NCBI RefSeq assembly: GCF_005047655.1
Contig: NZ_SUKF01000004.1
Coordinates: 310,001 to 374,000, forward strand
DNA length: 64,000 bases
Reading direction: 5' to 3'
Source of the DNA: Sinimarinibacterium arenosum
GTDB taxonomy: Bacteria > Pseudomonadota > Gammaproteobacteria > Nevskiales > Nevskiaceae
Both the position numbers and the translations under genes were made by a program. Of this stretch, positions 30,857 to 42,956 are shown in pieces (within the stretch, counting starts at the first letter, position 1; the number at the start of each line of letters is the position of its first letter). Below the pieces are notes generated by a model. That model did not search any database and had not been told where the DNA came from. It saw only the letters and a program-made list of their open reading frames with translations.

Positions 30857-31504
30857 TCACGCCTTCGGCTTGAGGATCGTACGCAGGGTCTGCTCCAGCA
30901 GCTGATCCATCGGCAGCCACGGATACTCCGGGATCGTCACCAAAGAGTGCGCAATCCCCTGCAGCCCGCAGAACAAGGTCTCCGCCATCAGCTGCACATC
31001 GCCCGGCCACGCATCGGCTTGCGCCTGGGCCGCCTCGATCAGCTCGCGAAACATCGCGTGGCGTTCGATGACCGAGGACTCGTCGACGTAGTAGCGCTCG
31101 CCGTCGCCGGTGTGGTCCTGGTTCAGATAAACCATGCGGTAGCGATCCGGAAATTCCATCCAGTAGCCCAGGTAGGCGCTGCAGGCGTTACGCAGCCGCG
31201 TCGCCGCCGAACCGCGGTGTTTCGCCGCCTGCGCAACCCGCACGAACAGTTCCTCGAAGAACACTTCCCAGATGAAGTGCAGGATTTCGTTCTTGCTGTG
31301 GAAATAGCCGTACAAGGTCATGGGCGCACATCCGGACTCAGCCGCGATGCGCCGCATGCTGACTGCTTCGAAACCCTCGTCCGCAAACAGGCGCCGCGCC
31401 ACTTCAATGACCCGCCCCCGCACCTCGGCAGACTGTTGCGCACTGCGCGGAGGACGCCCGACCCGGGCAGTGGTGCGATTGGACGATGCCGGTGAACGCG
31501 ACAC
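30857..31504 (-). CDS. TetR-family transcriptional regulator
   Basis: 215 aa. N-terminal helix-turn-helix (EVARRLFADEGFEAVSMRRIAAESGCAPMTLYGYF) after a basic RVGRPPRSAQQ arm, then an unassigned ligand-binding domain (WMEFPDRYRMVYLNQDH). No ATG is available; I chose GTG at 31504 because GGAGA lies 8 bases upstream. Divergent from the nitrilase-like lipoprotein with a palindrome between, so it probably represses that gene. Confidence 0.88.
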   Translation of the reverse strand: MSRSPASSNRTTARVGRPPRSAQQSAEVRGRVIEVARRLFADEGFEAVSMRRIAAESGCAPMTLYGYFHSKNEILHFIWEVFFEELFVRVAQAAKHRGSAATRLRNACSAYLGYWMEFPDRYRMVYLNQDHTGDGERYYVDESSVIERHAMFRELIEAAQAQADAWPGDVQLMAETLFCGLQGIAHSLVTIPEYPWLPMDQLLEQTLRTILKPKA

Positions 31505-31573
31505 GCAGATGTCTCCATGGAACTTGACCGGCACCTTATACACGGATTGCACGGCAGCGAAACGGAACGCCGA

Positions 31574-31602
31574 TTGGTTTTCCGTACATGTACTCTTAAC
31601 AT
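31574..31602 (+). promoter_or_regulatory. Promoter with internal palindromic operator for the nitrilase-like gene
   Basis: TTGGTT (31574-31579), 17-base spacer, TAACAT (31597-31602) form a plausible promoter. A perfect palindrome GTACATGTAC (31584-31593) fills the spacer, the classical place for TetR-type repression. An AGGGAAG ribosome site follows before the ATG at 31630. Confidence 0.55.
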
Positions 31603-31629
31603 CGCACACAGTTCACAGGGAAGCCATTC

Positions 31630-33162
31630 ATGTCGGAATCTGGCAGCAGACTGCGCCACTGGACACTGCTCGCGCTGTGCATCGCGCTGAGCGCCTGCTC
31701 GAGCAGCGACAACGCGTCGCCGTCCGCTGTTGCGGGTGGCGGCCCACAACTTGCGCCGGGCATTGATCGCCCAAGTGCGGAAACCTGCGCCGAACTGCGT
31801 CCGGCACGCTGGGCGCCCGCGAGCGGCCAGGCCGCCGATGGCGCCAAGCTGCGCGTCGTCGCCATGCAGTACAAGCAGGAGATCCGCCACGTCATCGACT
31901 ACGCCAGCTTCCGCACCAAGATGCGCTGCCTGATGGAGGACCATGCGGTACCGCAGATGCGTTCCGACCTGCCGATGCTGGTGGTCTACAACGAAGACGC
32001 GGGCCTGATGACCCTGGCCACAGGATCGCGCGGCACAGTCGTGCGTGCGCAAGCGCAGACACCGCTGGGTGCGCCACTGGGCGACGCCGCCCCGCTGGGG
32101 ATCGTGGCGGCGCTGGGCTTGCTGAATACTGCGTATCTGCCGCAGGTGCTGGCGTATCAATTGCGATTCCCGCTGATCGACCCGCGCAAAGCGGTGCTGG
32201 TGGCGGCCACCGACACGTTTGCACGCGCGTTCTCGCAAACCTTCTCCGACATCGCCCGCGACTACGGCGTCTACGTCGTCGCCTCGAACAACCAGGCGCG
32301 CTACACGGCGTCATCCGATCCCGCCGATATCGCCGTCTTTGGCGATCCGGACCTCGCCGACGTCGATGAGGTCTACATCGCCAGCGACGCCGAGGTCGGC
32401 AACATCACGTTTCTGTGGGGCCCGCAGGATGTCCATCCGGATGCGGCCCGCGGCGAAACCAATCTGCTGTTCCGCAACCAGAAGGTCCCGCTGACGGACA
32501 TCGAACTGACGGTGCTTGGCCTGGACGAAGGTCCGTCCAGCGGCGATGCCGCGCTGAGCAACGCGGCCGGTTATTCCCTCGCAGGCTTTCAGCTCGGCTT
32601 CGCCACCTCGCTGCCGGCGTTTCAATGGGGCTACGACTTCGGCCAACGCCCTGCGGACTTCGAGCCCTGCGCCGACGTGCATCTGAGCTACATGCCATGC
32701 ATGGACGCGCTTGGCGTCGACGTCGTGATCCAGGCTGAAGCCAACCCCGGACGCTGGGCAGTCGACCAGGCAGGCGGCTGGCAGCCGCTGGAATGGATGG
32801 CATCAACCTGGCGCACGGTGGCAGAACCGACGGTGGGCTTTCGCTACAACGTCACCGCGCATCTGGTCGGCAATCTGCTGGATCTGCCGTTCGACGGCCA
32901 GACTGCAATCACCCAACGCGGCGCGCAGGCGCCGCAGCGCCATTACGTCGGCAACCTGGAGTTCGACGAGGCCAGCGACGTCGAGGCCTACCGCGTGTTC
33001 CAGGGCGAGAAGACCGAATTCGTCGGATTGGCGCCATGGGTCACCGCGGATGCGCCGCGGGAGCAACTGCGCACCACCGGATCTCAGCTGGCTCCCGGCA
33101 GTGGTGATGTTCTGGAAAACGATTATCTGGAAACCGCGGTATGGGCCGACCTGACGCGCTGA
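31630..33162 (+). CDS. Nitrilase-like (carbon-nitrogen hydrolase superfamily) lipoprotein
   Basis: 510 aa. Lipobox ALSAC (Cys23) at the end of the signal peptide. From residue ~73 the layout resembles the CN-hydrolase fold: LRVVAMQYKQE, a Glu in MLVVYNEDAG, a Lys in RNQKVPLTDIE, and a Cys in MPCMDALGVDVVIQAEANPG, the order Glu-Lys-Cys of the catalytic triad. The chain is much longer than soluble nitrilases (~300 aa) and has insertions. An extracytoplasmic amidase or acyltransferase-like function is possible; the triad assignment is by eye. Controlled probably by the divergent TetR regulator. Confidence 0.6.
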   Translation: MSESGSRLRHWTLLALCIALSACSSSDNASPSAVAGGGPQLAPGIDRPSAETCAELRPARWAPASGQAADGAKLRVVAMQYKQEIRHVIDYASFRTKMRCLMEDHAVPQMRSDLPMLVVYNEDAGLMTLATGSRGTVVRAQAQTPLGAPLGDAAPLGIVAALGLLNTAYLPQVLAYQLRFPLIDPRKAVLVAATDTFARAFSQTFSDIARDYGVYVVASNNQARYTASSDPADIAVFGDPDLADVDEVYIASDAEVGNITFLWGPQDVHPDAARGETNLLFRNQKVPLTDIELTVLGLDEGPSSGDAALSNAAGYSLAGFQLGFATSLPAFQWGYDFGQRPADFEPCADVHLSYMPCMDALGVDVVIQAEANPGRWAVDQAGGWQPLEWMASTWRTVAEPTVGFRYNVTAHLVGNLLDLPFDGQTAITQRGAQAPQRHYVGNLEFDEASDVEAYRVFQGEKTEFVGLAPWVTADAPREQLRTTGSQLAPGSGDVLENDYLETAVWADLTR

Positions 33163-33380
33163 ACGATCCGCTCCGAACAGCCCACATGCAATCATCAACG
33201 GGCCCGCAGCAAGCAGCGGACAGATGTTGAAATGTCCCCTTTTCAGCCATTTTCCACCCCCCTGAAACGCCGCATTTCCTGCACAGATCAATAAGTTAGC
33301 TGCACTTGTGGTATCATCCCGACTTCTTGCCCGTCGGCTGATGTCGGCGCGCTCCGCTTTCACTCACAGGGAGACCGCGC
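33163..33380 (+). promoter_or_regulatory. Leader region of ggpPS
   Basis: 218 bp without a gene, AT-richer than its surroundings. A TATCAT (33312-33317) is the best -10 candidate; no matching -35 is obvious. GGGAGACC precedes the ATG at 33381. Osmotic control would be expected for a compatible-solute gene, but no known element is recognisable. Confidence 0.35.
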
Positions 33381-35651
33381 ATGCTGCTTGCCACCGATCT
33401 GGATGGCACTTTTCTCGCAGGCCCGGCCGAAGATCGCCTTCGGCTCTATCAACTGATCAACTCGCATCCGGCCATCAAGCTCGCGTATGTCACCGGACGC
33501 GGCCTGGAATCTGTCCTGTCGCTGCTGTCCGACCCGACCTTGCCGCAGCCCGACTACGTGATCTGCGACGTCGGCGCCACCGTGGTCCAGGTGATCGACG
33601 CCACGACCCTGCAGCCGCTACAGCCGTTGCAGGCCCAGATCGACGCACGCTGGCCCGGCGAGCAGGCGGTGACCACCGCGCTGCAAGACATCCCCGGACT
33701 TGAGCGCCAGGATGTGCCACAGGAGCGGCGCTGCTCCTACTACTGCAGCTTCGACGCCATCAGTCCCGAACTCGCATCCGTCATCGGCGAGCTCGGTTGC
33801 GAACTGCTGTATTCGGCAGAACGCTATCTCGACATCCTGCCCACCGGCGTCAACAAGGGTTCAACCCTGCTGGCCCTGATCGAGCAGCTCGGCATCGACG
33901 AAGACGACGTCCTGGTCGCCGGCGACACGCTGAATGATCTGGCGATGTACGAGCACGGCTTCAAGGGCGTCTGCGTCGGCGAGTCAGAGGAAGGACTGCT
34001 CGCAGCGACACACGGTCGCGCGCGCGTGCTGCACGCCGAGCGCCCCGGCTGCGGCGGCATCGTCGAAGCCATCGAACACTTCGGCTTCCTCGGTGAACGC
34101 GGCATGCAGCTGCACCGCACTCCGGCGATGGCGCCGGGCAAGGCCGAATTGCTGATCGTCTATCACCGCACGCCGTACGAAGAGGTGATCGAGAAAGGCG
34201 AGGTCAAACGACGGCGCCCCGCCTCACCGAACGGCATCATTCCGACGCTGGTGAGCTTCTTCAACGACGGACGCCCCGGCTCCTGGGTTGCATGGGCCGT
34301 CCACGATCCGCGCGTCAACAAGAATTTCGAGAACTACACCTCGTTCGATGGCGATCGCCATCCGAATCTGACGGTGTCCCGGGTCCCGCTGTCGAAGTCC
34401 GAAGTCGACATCTTCTACAAGAGCTTCTCCAAGGAAGCGTTCTGGCCGCTGCTGCACACGTTCTGGGAGCGCGCGCGCTTTCGCGAGGACCATTGGGAAG
34501 TGTTTCTCAAGGTCAACCGCAAGTTCGCCGAACGCGTCGCGGTCGATGCAGCCGAGGGCGCCACGGTCTGGCTGCACGACTACAACCTGTGGATGGTGCC
34601 GGCCGCGCTGCGCGAACTGCGTCCTGACCTGAAGATCGCCTTTTTTCATCACACCTACTTCCCGTCGGCCGACGTATTCAATGTCGTGCCGTGGCGCCGT
34701 GCGATCATCGGAAGCCTGCTGCAGTGTGACTACATCGGATTCCATATTCCGCGTCAGGTCGAGAATTTCGTCGACGTGGTTCGCGGTACCGTACCGATGC
34801 GTGTACTCGAAGAGCAAAGTGCGGCGCCGCGCTTCCTCACATACGGCTGCGCCACTGGCCTGGACCGTTACGCCTCATGCATCGAGGCCGGTCACCGCGT
34901 CGTGCGCCTCGGCGCGCATCCGGTGGGCCTGGACACTCAGCGCGTGCAGACTCTCCTGCAGCGCGAGGACGTTCGCCAACGCATGGCGCAGCTGCGCAGC
35001 GACCTGTCCGGCACCCGCGTGCTGCTGTCGGTCGAACGGCTCGATTACACCAAGGGCACGCTGGAACGCTTGCTCGCGTTCGAGCGCATGCTCGATGCGC
35101 ATCCGGAGCTGATTGGCAAGATCACGCTGATCACGATCTGCGTTCCTGCTGCGCGCGAGATGACGATCTACAAGCAACTGCAGAATCAGATCGAACAGGC
35201 CGTCGGCCGCATCAACGGCCGCTTTTCGCGCGTCGGCTGGATTCCGCTGCAATTCTTCTTCCGCGCAATCCCGTTCGAAGAACTGGTGGCGTACTACGCC
35301 ATGGCGGACGTGATGTGGATCACGCCACTGCGTGACGGACTGAATCTGGTCTCCAAGGAATTCGTCGCGGTCCAGGGCATGACCGGGGGACGCGGCGTTC
35401 TGGTGCTGTCGGAATTCGCCGGCGCCGCCGCAGAACTCAAAGGTGCGGTGCTGACCAATCCTCACGATCCGCAGGATCTGGCCAGCGCCTGCTACCTCGC
35501 GTTGAACATGTCGCGTGCCGAAGCCCGCACACGAATGCGCCAGCTGTTCGATATCGTCAGCCATTTCGACAACAAGCGCTGGGGCGACGACTTCCTCGAC
35601 GCCGTCCATGCGCCGCTGCCGGAAATTCCGCAGGAACAGGAAGCGTCCTGA
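33381..35651 (+). CDS. ggpS: Bifunctional glucosylglycerol-phosphate synthase/phosphatase (HAD-GT20 fusion)
   Basis: 756 aa fusion. Residues 1 to ~240 are a HAD phosphatase: DLDGTFL (Asp6, Asp8), TGRGLES, GVNKGSTL, and VAGDTLNDLAMY. Residues ~265-756 are a GT20 synthase: HDYNLWMVPAALREL, AFFHHTYFPSADVFNVVPWR, VERLDYTKGTLERLL, TPLRDGLNLVSKEFVAVQ. The FFHHT..PSADVFN..PWR pattern is that of glucosylglycerol-phosphate synthase rather than trehalose OtsA. Joined GgpP-GgpS proteins are known in some gammaproteobacteria. Makes the osmolyte glucosylglycerol from ADP-glucose and glycerol-3-phosphate (family knowledge). Confidence 0.85.
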   Translation: MLLATDLDGTFLAGPAEDRLRLYQLINSHPAIKLAYVTGRGLESVLSLLSDPTLPQPDYVICDVGATVVQVIDATTLQPLQPLQAQIDARWPGEQAVTTALQDIPGLERQDVPQERRCSYYCSFDAISPELASVIGELGCELLYSAERYLDILPTGVNKGSTLLALIEQLGIDEDDVLVAGDTLNDLAMYEHGFKGVCVGESEEGLLAATHGRARVLHAERPGCGGIVEAIEHFGFLGERGMQLHRTPAMAPGKAELLIVYHRTPYEEVIEKGEVKRRRPASPNGIIPTLVSFFNDGRPGSWVAWAVHDPRVNKNFENYTSFDGDRHPNLTVSRVPLSKSEVDIFYKSFSKEAFWPLLHTFWERARFREDHWEVFLKVNRKFAERVAVDAAEGATVWLHDYNLWMVPAALRELRPDLKIAFFHHTYFPSADVFNVVPWRRAIIGSLLQCDYIGFHIPRQVENFVDVVRGTVPMRVLEEQSAAPRFLTYGCATGLDRYASCIEAGHRVVRLGAHPVGLDTQRVQTLLQREDVRQRMAQLRSDLSGTRVLLSVERLDYTKGTLERLLAFERMLDAHPELIGKITLITICVPAAREMTIYKQLQNQIEQAVGRINGRFSRVGWIPLQFFFRAIPFEELVAYYAMADVMWITPLRDGLNLVSKEFVAVQGMTGGRGVLVLSEFAGAAAELKGAVLTNPHDPQDLASACYLALNMSRAEARTRMRQLFDIVSHFDNKRWGDDFLDAVHAPLPEIPQEQEAS

Positions 35652-35748
35652 CGAAGCGCGTCGCGCCGCATGCAGCGGCGCGACGCGATCTGGGTTTCAA
35701 TAGGCATCCATACCGCATGCCCGCCTTCCCCATCGTGTTGCTCCCGCC

Positions 35749-38899
<3,151 letters not shown>

Positions 38900-38930
38900 A
38901 TCGCCGCTAACGCGGCATTCACCGCGCAAC

Positions 38931-39680
38931 TCAGAATTCGTATTCCAGCGCCCAGCGCAGGATCACGTCCGGCGAGTCGCCGCCAATCCCGGCCAGCAAC
39001 GCGGCGTCGTAGCCCAGCAGGTGCTCGCCGCCAAAATCCCATTTCCCAAACACCGCCGGACCCCAGTTCTGCGGAGCATGGGCATCGAATTCACCGAAGC
39101 CCTGCACCCCGACGTCCAGCCCGTCGGCTAGCGGCTGACGCCACTGCGTGCGGTATTCATAGCTCACGTCGGAACTGGCACCGCCACCGACGTCACGCCC
39201 GGCAACCAGATTCAGGTTGGCCTGCCCACCGCCGAAACGCTTCTGCAGCATTGGCCCCGCTTCAATCCGGTCCGGCACGCCACTGTCGAGCGCGACCTTG
39301 TATTCGAGGTACAGACCGACGTCGATCGCGTGCTGCCCCGGCGTATTCAGCAGAACGATATTTTCCAGGCCAATGTTGTGAAACTTGCCGCTCTCGTCCG
39401 GCAATTTCTTGTACTGCCCGAACAGCTCGGAAAACCACCACGGCGTGACGCCATAGCCCAGGTCGATGACGTACGCCTGCTGCGTGTTGTCGACCTCTCC
39501 TGGATCATAGACATACCCCCCACGCACCTCGCCCTCCAGTTCACCGGGCTTACTCGACAGGGTGTACACCTTGTCGGACGGCGCTGCGGCTGCCATCAGG
39601 GGCAGCAGTGCGGCAGCACTGACGCACCAGCAGCCGGCGCACTTCGCGAAATCGAGGGAATGATTGACCTTTCTAGGCAC
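38931..39680 (-). CDS. Putative outer-membrane/periplasmic protein
   Basis: 249 aa. Start is GTG with GAGGTG 6 bases upstream. A signal peptide ends at LMAAAAP; the rest is beta-rich with alternating aromatic residues (WWFSELFGQYKKL, VGLYLEYKVALDSG, VSYEYRTQWRQPL) and ends ILRWALEYEF, a C-terminal Phe typical of barrel proteins. It resembles predicted copper- or phosphate-stress barrel proteins only in general style; no family assigned. Confidence 0.65.
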   Translation of the reverse strand: MPRKVNHSLDFAKCAGCWCVSAAALLPLMAAAAPSDKVYTLSSKPGELEGEVRGGYVYDPGEVDNTQQAYVIDLGYGVTPWWFSELFGQYKKLPDESGKFHNIGLENIVLLNTPGQHAIDVGLYLEYKVALDSGVPDRIEAGPMLQKRFGGGQANLNLVAGRDVGGGASSDVSYEYRTQWRQPLADGLDVGVQGFGEFDAHAPQNWGPAVFGKWDFGGEHLLGYDAALLAGIGGDSPDVILRWALEYEF

Positions 39681-39787
39681 TGCTTGCACCTCGCCGGCTT
39701 CGGGATCTGACACAACTGCGCGGCCACCGCGAGGATACACGACCGACCGCACTGTCCGGATTCACACGCAGGATCCGGGTTCGACCA

Positions 39788-40849
39788 CTACGCCGCGATC
39801 TCGGCGTTTACGCCCGCCTCGGATGGATCGATCAACATGGCATCGCCGTAGCTGAAAAACCGATAGCGCTGTTCGACCGCATGACGATACGCGGCCATCA
39901 CTCGCTCATAGCCGGCAAATGCGCTGACCAGCATCAGCAAAGTGGATTCCGGCAAATGAAAATTCGTCAGCAGCACATCAACGATGCGGAAATGAAACCC
40001 CGGTGTAATGAACAACTGCGTCTCGCCTGAAGCCGGACTCAAGGTCCGTTCCGTTGCCTGCGCCAGCGCCGCCGACTCCAAGGCCCGAGCAACGGTGGTA
40101 CCGACAGCGACCACCCGTCCACCGCGCGCACGACAAGCTTCGATCTTGGCGCAGAGCGCCGCACCGACGTGGAAGCGCTCTGCATGCATGCGATGCTCGC
40201 TCAGATCGTCCACACGAACCGGCTGAAAGGTCCCGGCACCGACATGCAGGGTCAGCATCGCCGTTTCGATCCCGCGCTGCGCCAGGCGCTCGAACAGCGG
40301 GGGATCGAAGTGCAGTCCGGCAGTGGGCGCCGCCACCGCACCTGGCTCGCGCGCAAACACGGTCTGGTAACGCTCCAGATCCGCACGATCCGGCTGGTGC
40401 CGGATATAGGGCGGCAATGGCAGTTGACCCGCGCGCTCCAGAAATGCCTGCACTCCGCCGTCGTCGCAGTACGACAGTTCGAACAGATCGTCGTCGCGCC
40501 CCAGCACTTCCAGCCGGTCCTCGCCGACAATGATCAAGGTTCCGGCGCGCGGCTTTTTACTGACACCCAATTGCGCCAGGAAGCGTCGCTCGTCGAGTAT
40601 TCGCTCGACCAGAATCTCGACCCGGCCACCGGTCGGCTTGTGACCAAACACACGCGCCGGAATCACTCGCGTATCGTTGAATACCAGCAGATCGCGCGCA
40701 TCGAGCAGCTCTGGCAACTCCGCAATCATGCGGTCCTGCAACAGTGCGCCGGGCCCAACGCGCAGCAGACGGCTGTTCGAGCGCTGTTCGGCAGGGCGCT
40801 GGGCAATCAGTTCTTCAGGGAGCGAGTACTGGAAATCACTGCGGCGCAT
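39788..40849 (-). CDS. queA: S-adenosylmethionine:tRNA ribosyltransferase-isomerase
   Basis: 353 aa enzyme making epoxyqueuosine from preQ1 in tRNA. Signatures: [91 protein letters not shown]. Length is normal. tgt is not directly downstream as in many proteobacteria; a putative outer-membrane gene and an opposite-strand gene intervene. Confidence 0.97.
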   Translation of the reverse strand: MRRSDFQYSLPEELIAQRPAEQRSNSRLLRVGPGALLQDRMIAELPELLDARDLLVFNDTRVIPARVFGHKPTGGRVEILVERILDERRFLAQLGVSKKPRAGTLIIVGEDRLEVLGRDDDLFELSYCDDGGVQAFLERAGQLPLPPYIRHQPDRADLERYQTVFAREPGAVAAPTAGLHFDPPLFERLAQRGIETAMLTLHVGAGTFQPVRVDDLSEHRMHAERFHVGAALCAKIEACRARGGRVVAVGTTVARALESAALAQATERTLSPASGETQLFITPGFHFRIVDVLLTNFHLPESTLLMLVSAFAGYERVMAAYRHAVEQRYRFFSYGDAMLIDPSEAGVNAEIAA

Positions 40850-40913
40850 CGTAAGGTCGCAAAAAATTGAGGAATCGTATTGTCGCTGCGGTTACAGCGC
40901 GACGCGTCGTGGA

Positions 40914-40919
40914 TATAAT
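40914..40919 (+). promoter_or_regulatory. -10 box of tRNA-Leu
   Basis: Perfect TATAAT, 32 bases upstream of the mature tRNA 5' end; TTACAG at 40892-40897 (16-base spacer) is a weak -35. The 25-base leader is GC-rich (CCGCCCCCGACAGC), like a stringent discriminator. Confidence 0.6.
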
Positions 40920-40951
40920 GCCGCCCCCGACAGCACTCTGTCGCCGTCCGG

Positions 40952-41038
40952 GCCGAAGTGGCGGAATCGGTAGACGCAGCGGACTCAAAATCCGCCGCCG
41001 TTAAAAGCGTGTGGGTTCGAGTCCCACCTTCGGCACCA
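40952..41038 (+). tRNA. tRNA-Leu (CAA)
   Basis: 87 nt with encoded CCA. Acceptor GCCGAAG pairs with CTTCGGC; D-arm TGGCGGAATCGGTAGACGCA; anticodon stem GCGGA/TCCGC with loop CTCAAAA (anticodon CAA); class II long variable arm; T-arm GTGGGTTCGAGTCCCAC. Confidence 0.98.
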
Positions 41039-41060
41039 TCAAGGTTGAGATGTACACAAA

Positions 41061-41086
41061 AGCCCCGGATTTTGCGGGGTTTTTTG
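41061..41086 (+). terminator. Terminator after tRNA-Leu
   Basis: GCCCCG/CGGGG stem closing a GATTTTG loop followed by seven Ts, 23 bp past the tRNA 3' end. Confidence 0.85.
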
Positions 41087-41180
41087 TTGGGCGCACGGTC
41101 GCATCGCGTTGCCGGCGCGGCGACGTCAATGCTCGGGCAGGCTCCACTACCGTGGTGACGTCGGCGCCCAGTCGGGCGCC

Positions 41181-41465
41181 CGAACCCGGTATATCTGTAT
41201 CGCGAGTTCAAATCCTGTCTTCGTCGAAACAAGAAAAAAAAACGGGCCCTCTTCTATTTGTTTGGCGGAGAGAGCGGGATGACTCGCAGATACGCAACTC
41301 GCCCTTCGGGTCGCGCTTCGCGCGATCAATCGGCTGACGCCGATCGTCGAACCCCATATTGATCTGTATCGCGGGTTCGAATTTTGCACCCTGTTCAAAC
41401 AAAAAGCCCCTCGCGGGGCTTTTTGTTTGAATTGGCGGAGAGAGCGGGATTCGAACCCGCGATAC
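41181..41465. repeat. Tandem pair of long palindromes containing tRNA-Ser 3'-half copies
   Basis: Two related units repeat about 169-170 bp apart. The right unit (41366-41465) is a long hairpin: GTATCGCGGGTTCGAAT (41366-41382) is a perfect 17-bp inverted copy of 41449-41465, the T-arm region of the functional tRNA-Ser. Inside it lies a perfect 16-bp terminator stem. The left unit (41197-41293) is a degenerate version: GTATCGCGAGT ... ACTCGCaGATAC with the same GGCGGAGAGAGCGGGAT acceptor-end block at 41264-41280. The similarity extends upstream to CGAACCC blocks at 41181 and 41349. No ORF is believable here; this is the content of the ~390-bp gap between the two tRNAs. Confidence 0.85.
41395..41430 (-). 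terminator. Terminator of tRNA-Ser (bidirectional)
   Basis: Perfect 16-bp stem (41395-41410 with 41415-41430) with 4-base loop; GGGGC followed by TTTTTG on both strands. It begins two bases beyond the tRNA-Ser CCA. Confidence 0.92.
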
Positions 41466-41523
41466 GGGGTTACCGTATACACGCTTTCCAGGCGTGCTCC
41501 TTCAACCACTCGGACATCTCTCC
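41433..41523 (-). tRNA. tRNA-Ser (GGA)
   Basis: 91 nt on the minus strand with encoded CCA. Acceptor GGAGAGA pairs with the CTCTCC end; anticodon stem CACGC/GCGTG with loop CTGGAAA (anticodon GGA); long variable arm TATACGGTAACCCCGTATC; T-arm GCGGGTTCGAATCCCGC. A TATAAT on the minus strand (41567-41562) lies 38 bases upstream as its -10. Confidence 0.98.
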
Positions 41524-41590
41524 ACATGAAGACCGCGCAGGCAGGGCTGCGCGGGGGGCGAATTATAGCCGCTCGCAGCGATTCTGGGGG

Positions 41591-41932
41591 CTACTGCTTT
41601 TCAGCAGGTGCCGCAGGCTCTGGAGACGGCGTCGACGCTGCCGCCGCTTCTTCCACCGGCATCCGTGGCGGGAAATCCAGGCACTCCAGTGTGTTTTCTT
41701 CAGGATCCTTGGGATCGGTCACTTCAATGCCGAATCCGACCGGCTTTTCCGGCGGCGGCGGGATCCGCAACGCAGACGCCGACTCGGGCACGGTCAGGCC
41801 GTCGATGTTTGTCGGCATCACCAGCGTCTTGGATTCCTGATACGGCTGCACACCGGCACAGTGCCGGTTACTGGCGCATGCTGATAGCGCAAGGCTCGCC
41901 ACCAACAGCACAGTCAACCCTCTGAACGTCAT
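41591..41932 (-). CDS. Short BamC-position lipoprotein
   Basis: 113 aa. Lipobox ALSAC (Cys19), then ~95 residues with LVMPTNIDGLTVPESASALRIPPPP and a Pro/Ala/Glu-rich end. It overlaps the dapA stop by one base (TGATG), the place held by bamC in E. coli (gcvR and bcp lie divergent, as there). The middle recalls the BamD-binding N-terminal stretch of BamC (L.xPxxxxxPxxxxx.LDIRPP), but the two helix-grip domains are absent. A reduced BamC or an unrelated lipoprotein are both possible. Confidence 0.7.
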   Translation of the reverse strand: MTFRGLTVLLVASLALSACASNRHCAGVQPYQESKTLVMPTNIDGLTVPESASALRIPPPPEKPVGFGIEVTDPKDPEENTLECLDFPPRMPVEEAAAASTPSPEPAAPAEKQ

Positions 41933-42810
41933 CAAAGCACTCCTGCCGTGCGCAGCGCTGCGCGAACGGTGTCGTAATGGGCGGTATCCAGCGCAACCAG
42001 CGGCAGGCGCAGGCCAGCGGGAATCTTGTTCATCTCATTGAGCGCCCATTTGACCGGAATCGGATTGGGCTCCACAAACAGATCGCGATGCAGGGCACGA
42101 AGTTCCTGATCGATACGTTCTGCACGGACGCGGTCGCCGGCCAATGCCGCTGCACACATCTCATGCATCTGTCGCGGCGCGACGTTGGCGGTCACCGAAA
42201 TGTCGCCATGGCAACCCATCAGGATCGACTCGCAGGCGGTGGCGTCATCGCCGGAGTAGATTGCGAAATCGTCACCCAGGTCCGCATCGAGCAGCTCACG
42301 AATGCGCGACAGCTCCCCCTTGGCTTCTTTCAGCCCCACAATATTGGGCAGCTTGGCCAGCCGCGCGACCGTGGCCGGCAGCATGTCGCAACCGGTGCGT
42401 CCGGGCACGTTGTACAGAATCTGCGGCAGCGCAACCGCATCCGCCACTGCCTTGTAGTGCCTGAACAGGCCTTCCTGCGGCGGCTTGTTGTAATACGGGG
42501 TCACCAGCAACGCGGCATCCGCGCCGGCGTCCTTGGCCATTTGCGTCAGTTCGATCGCTTCAGCCGTGGCGTTGGCGCCGGTTCCAGCAATGACCGGCAC
42601 CCTGCCCTTGACCTGCTTGACCGTACGCCGGATGACGTCAATATGCTCGTCAACGTCCAGCGTGGCGGATTCGCCGGTGGTGCCAACGGCGACAATGGCG
42701 TCAGTGCCCTCGGTCACATGCCACTCGACCAGCGCCAGCAGACTGTCCCAGTCGATGGCGCCGTCGGGATACATGGGGGTGACGATCGCGACGATGCTGC
42801 CCTTGATCAT
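41932..42810 (-). CDS. dapA: 4-hydroxy-tetrahydrodipicolinate synthase
   Basis: 292 aa TIM-barrel lyase, first step of the diaminopimelate/lysine branch. Schiff-base Lys161 in [10 protein letters not shown], Tyr133 in YNVPGRTG, and [11 protein letters not shown] near residue 41. Length normal. Divergent from gcvR across about 145 bp. Confidence 0.98.
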   Translation of the reverse strand: MIKGSIVAIVTPMYPDGAIDWDSLLALVEWHVTEGTDAIVAVGTTGESATLDVDEHIDVIRRTVKQVKGRVPVIAGTGANATAEAIELTQMAKDAGADAALLVTPYYNKPPQEGLFRHYKAVADAVALPQILYNVPGRTGCDMLPATVARLAKLPNIVGLKEAKGELSRIRELLDADLGDDFAIYSGDDATACESILMGCHGDISVTANVAPRQMHEMCAAALAGDRVRAERIDQELRALHRDLFVEPNPIPVKWALNEMNKIPAGLRLPLVALDTAHYDTVRAALRTAGVL

Positions 42811-42956
42811 ACGGGTCTACGGCGGTTGAAAAAGGGCGCAAGTATAGCTGCTGCACTGGGTCTCCGGGAGAGACATTGGCACGCACGGATTCGCCCCGGC
42901 ATTACGCCCGGGGGCGAATGCACTTAAACTTCTCAGATTCCCAGTCAACGTTACCC

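Noticed and set aside
41147-41527. Minus-strand open frame covering tRNA-Ser and the palindromes
   Set aside because: Its protein-like sequence (GFEPAI/SNPRYR) is the translation of tRNA T-arms and their copies, a known annotation artefact.
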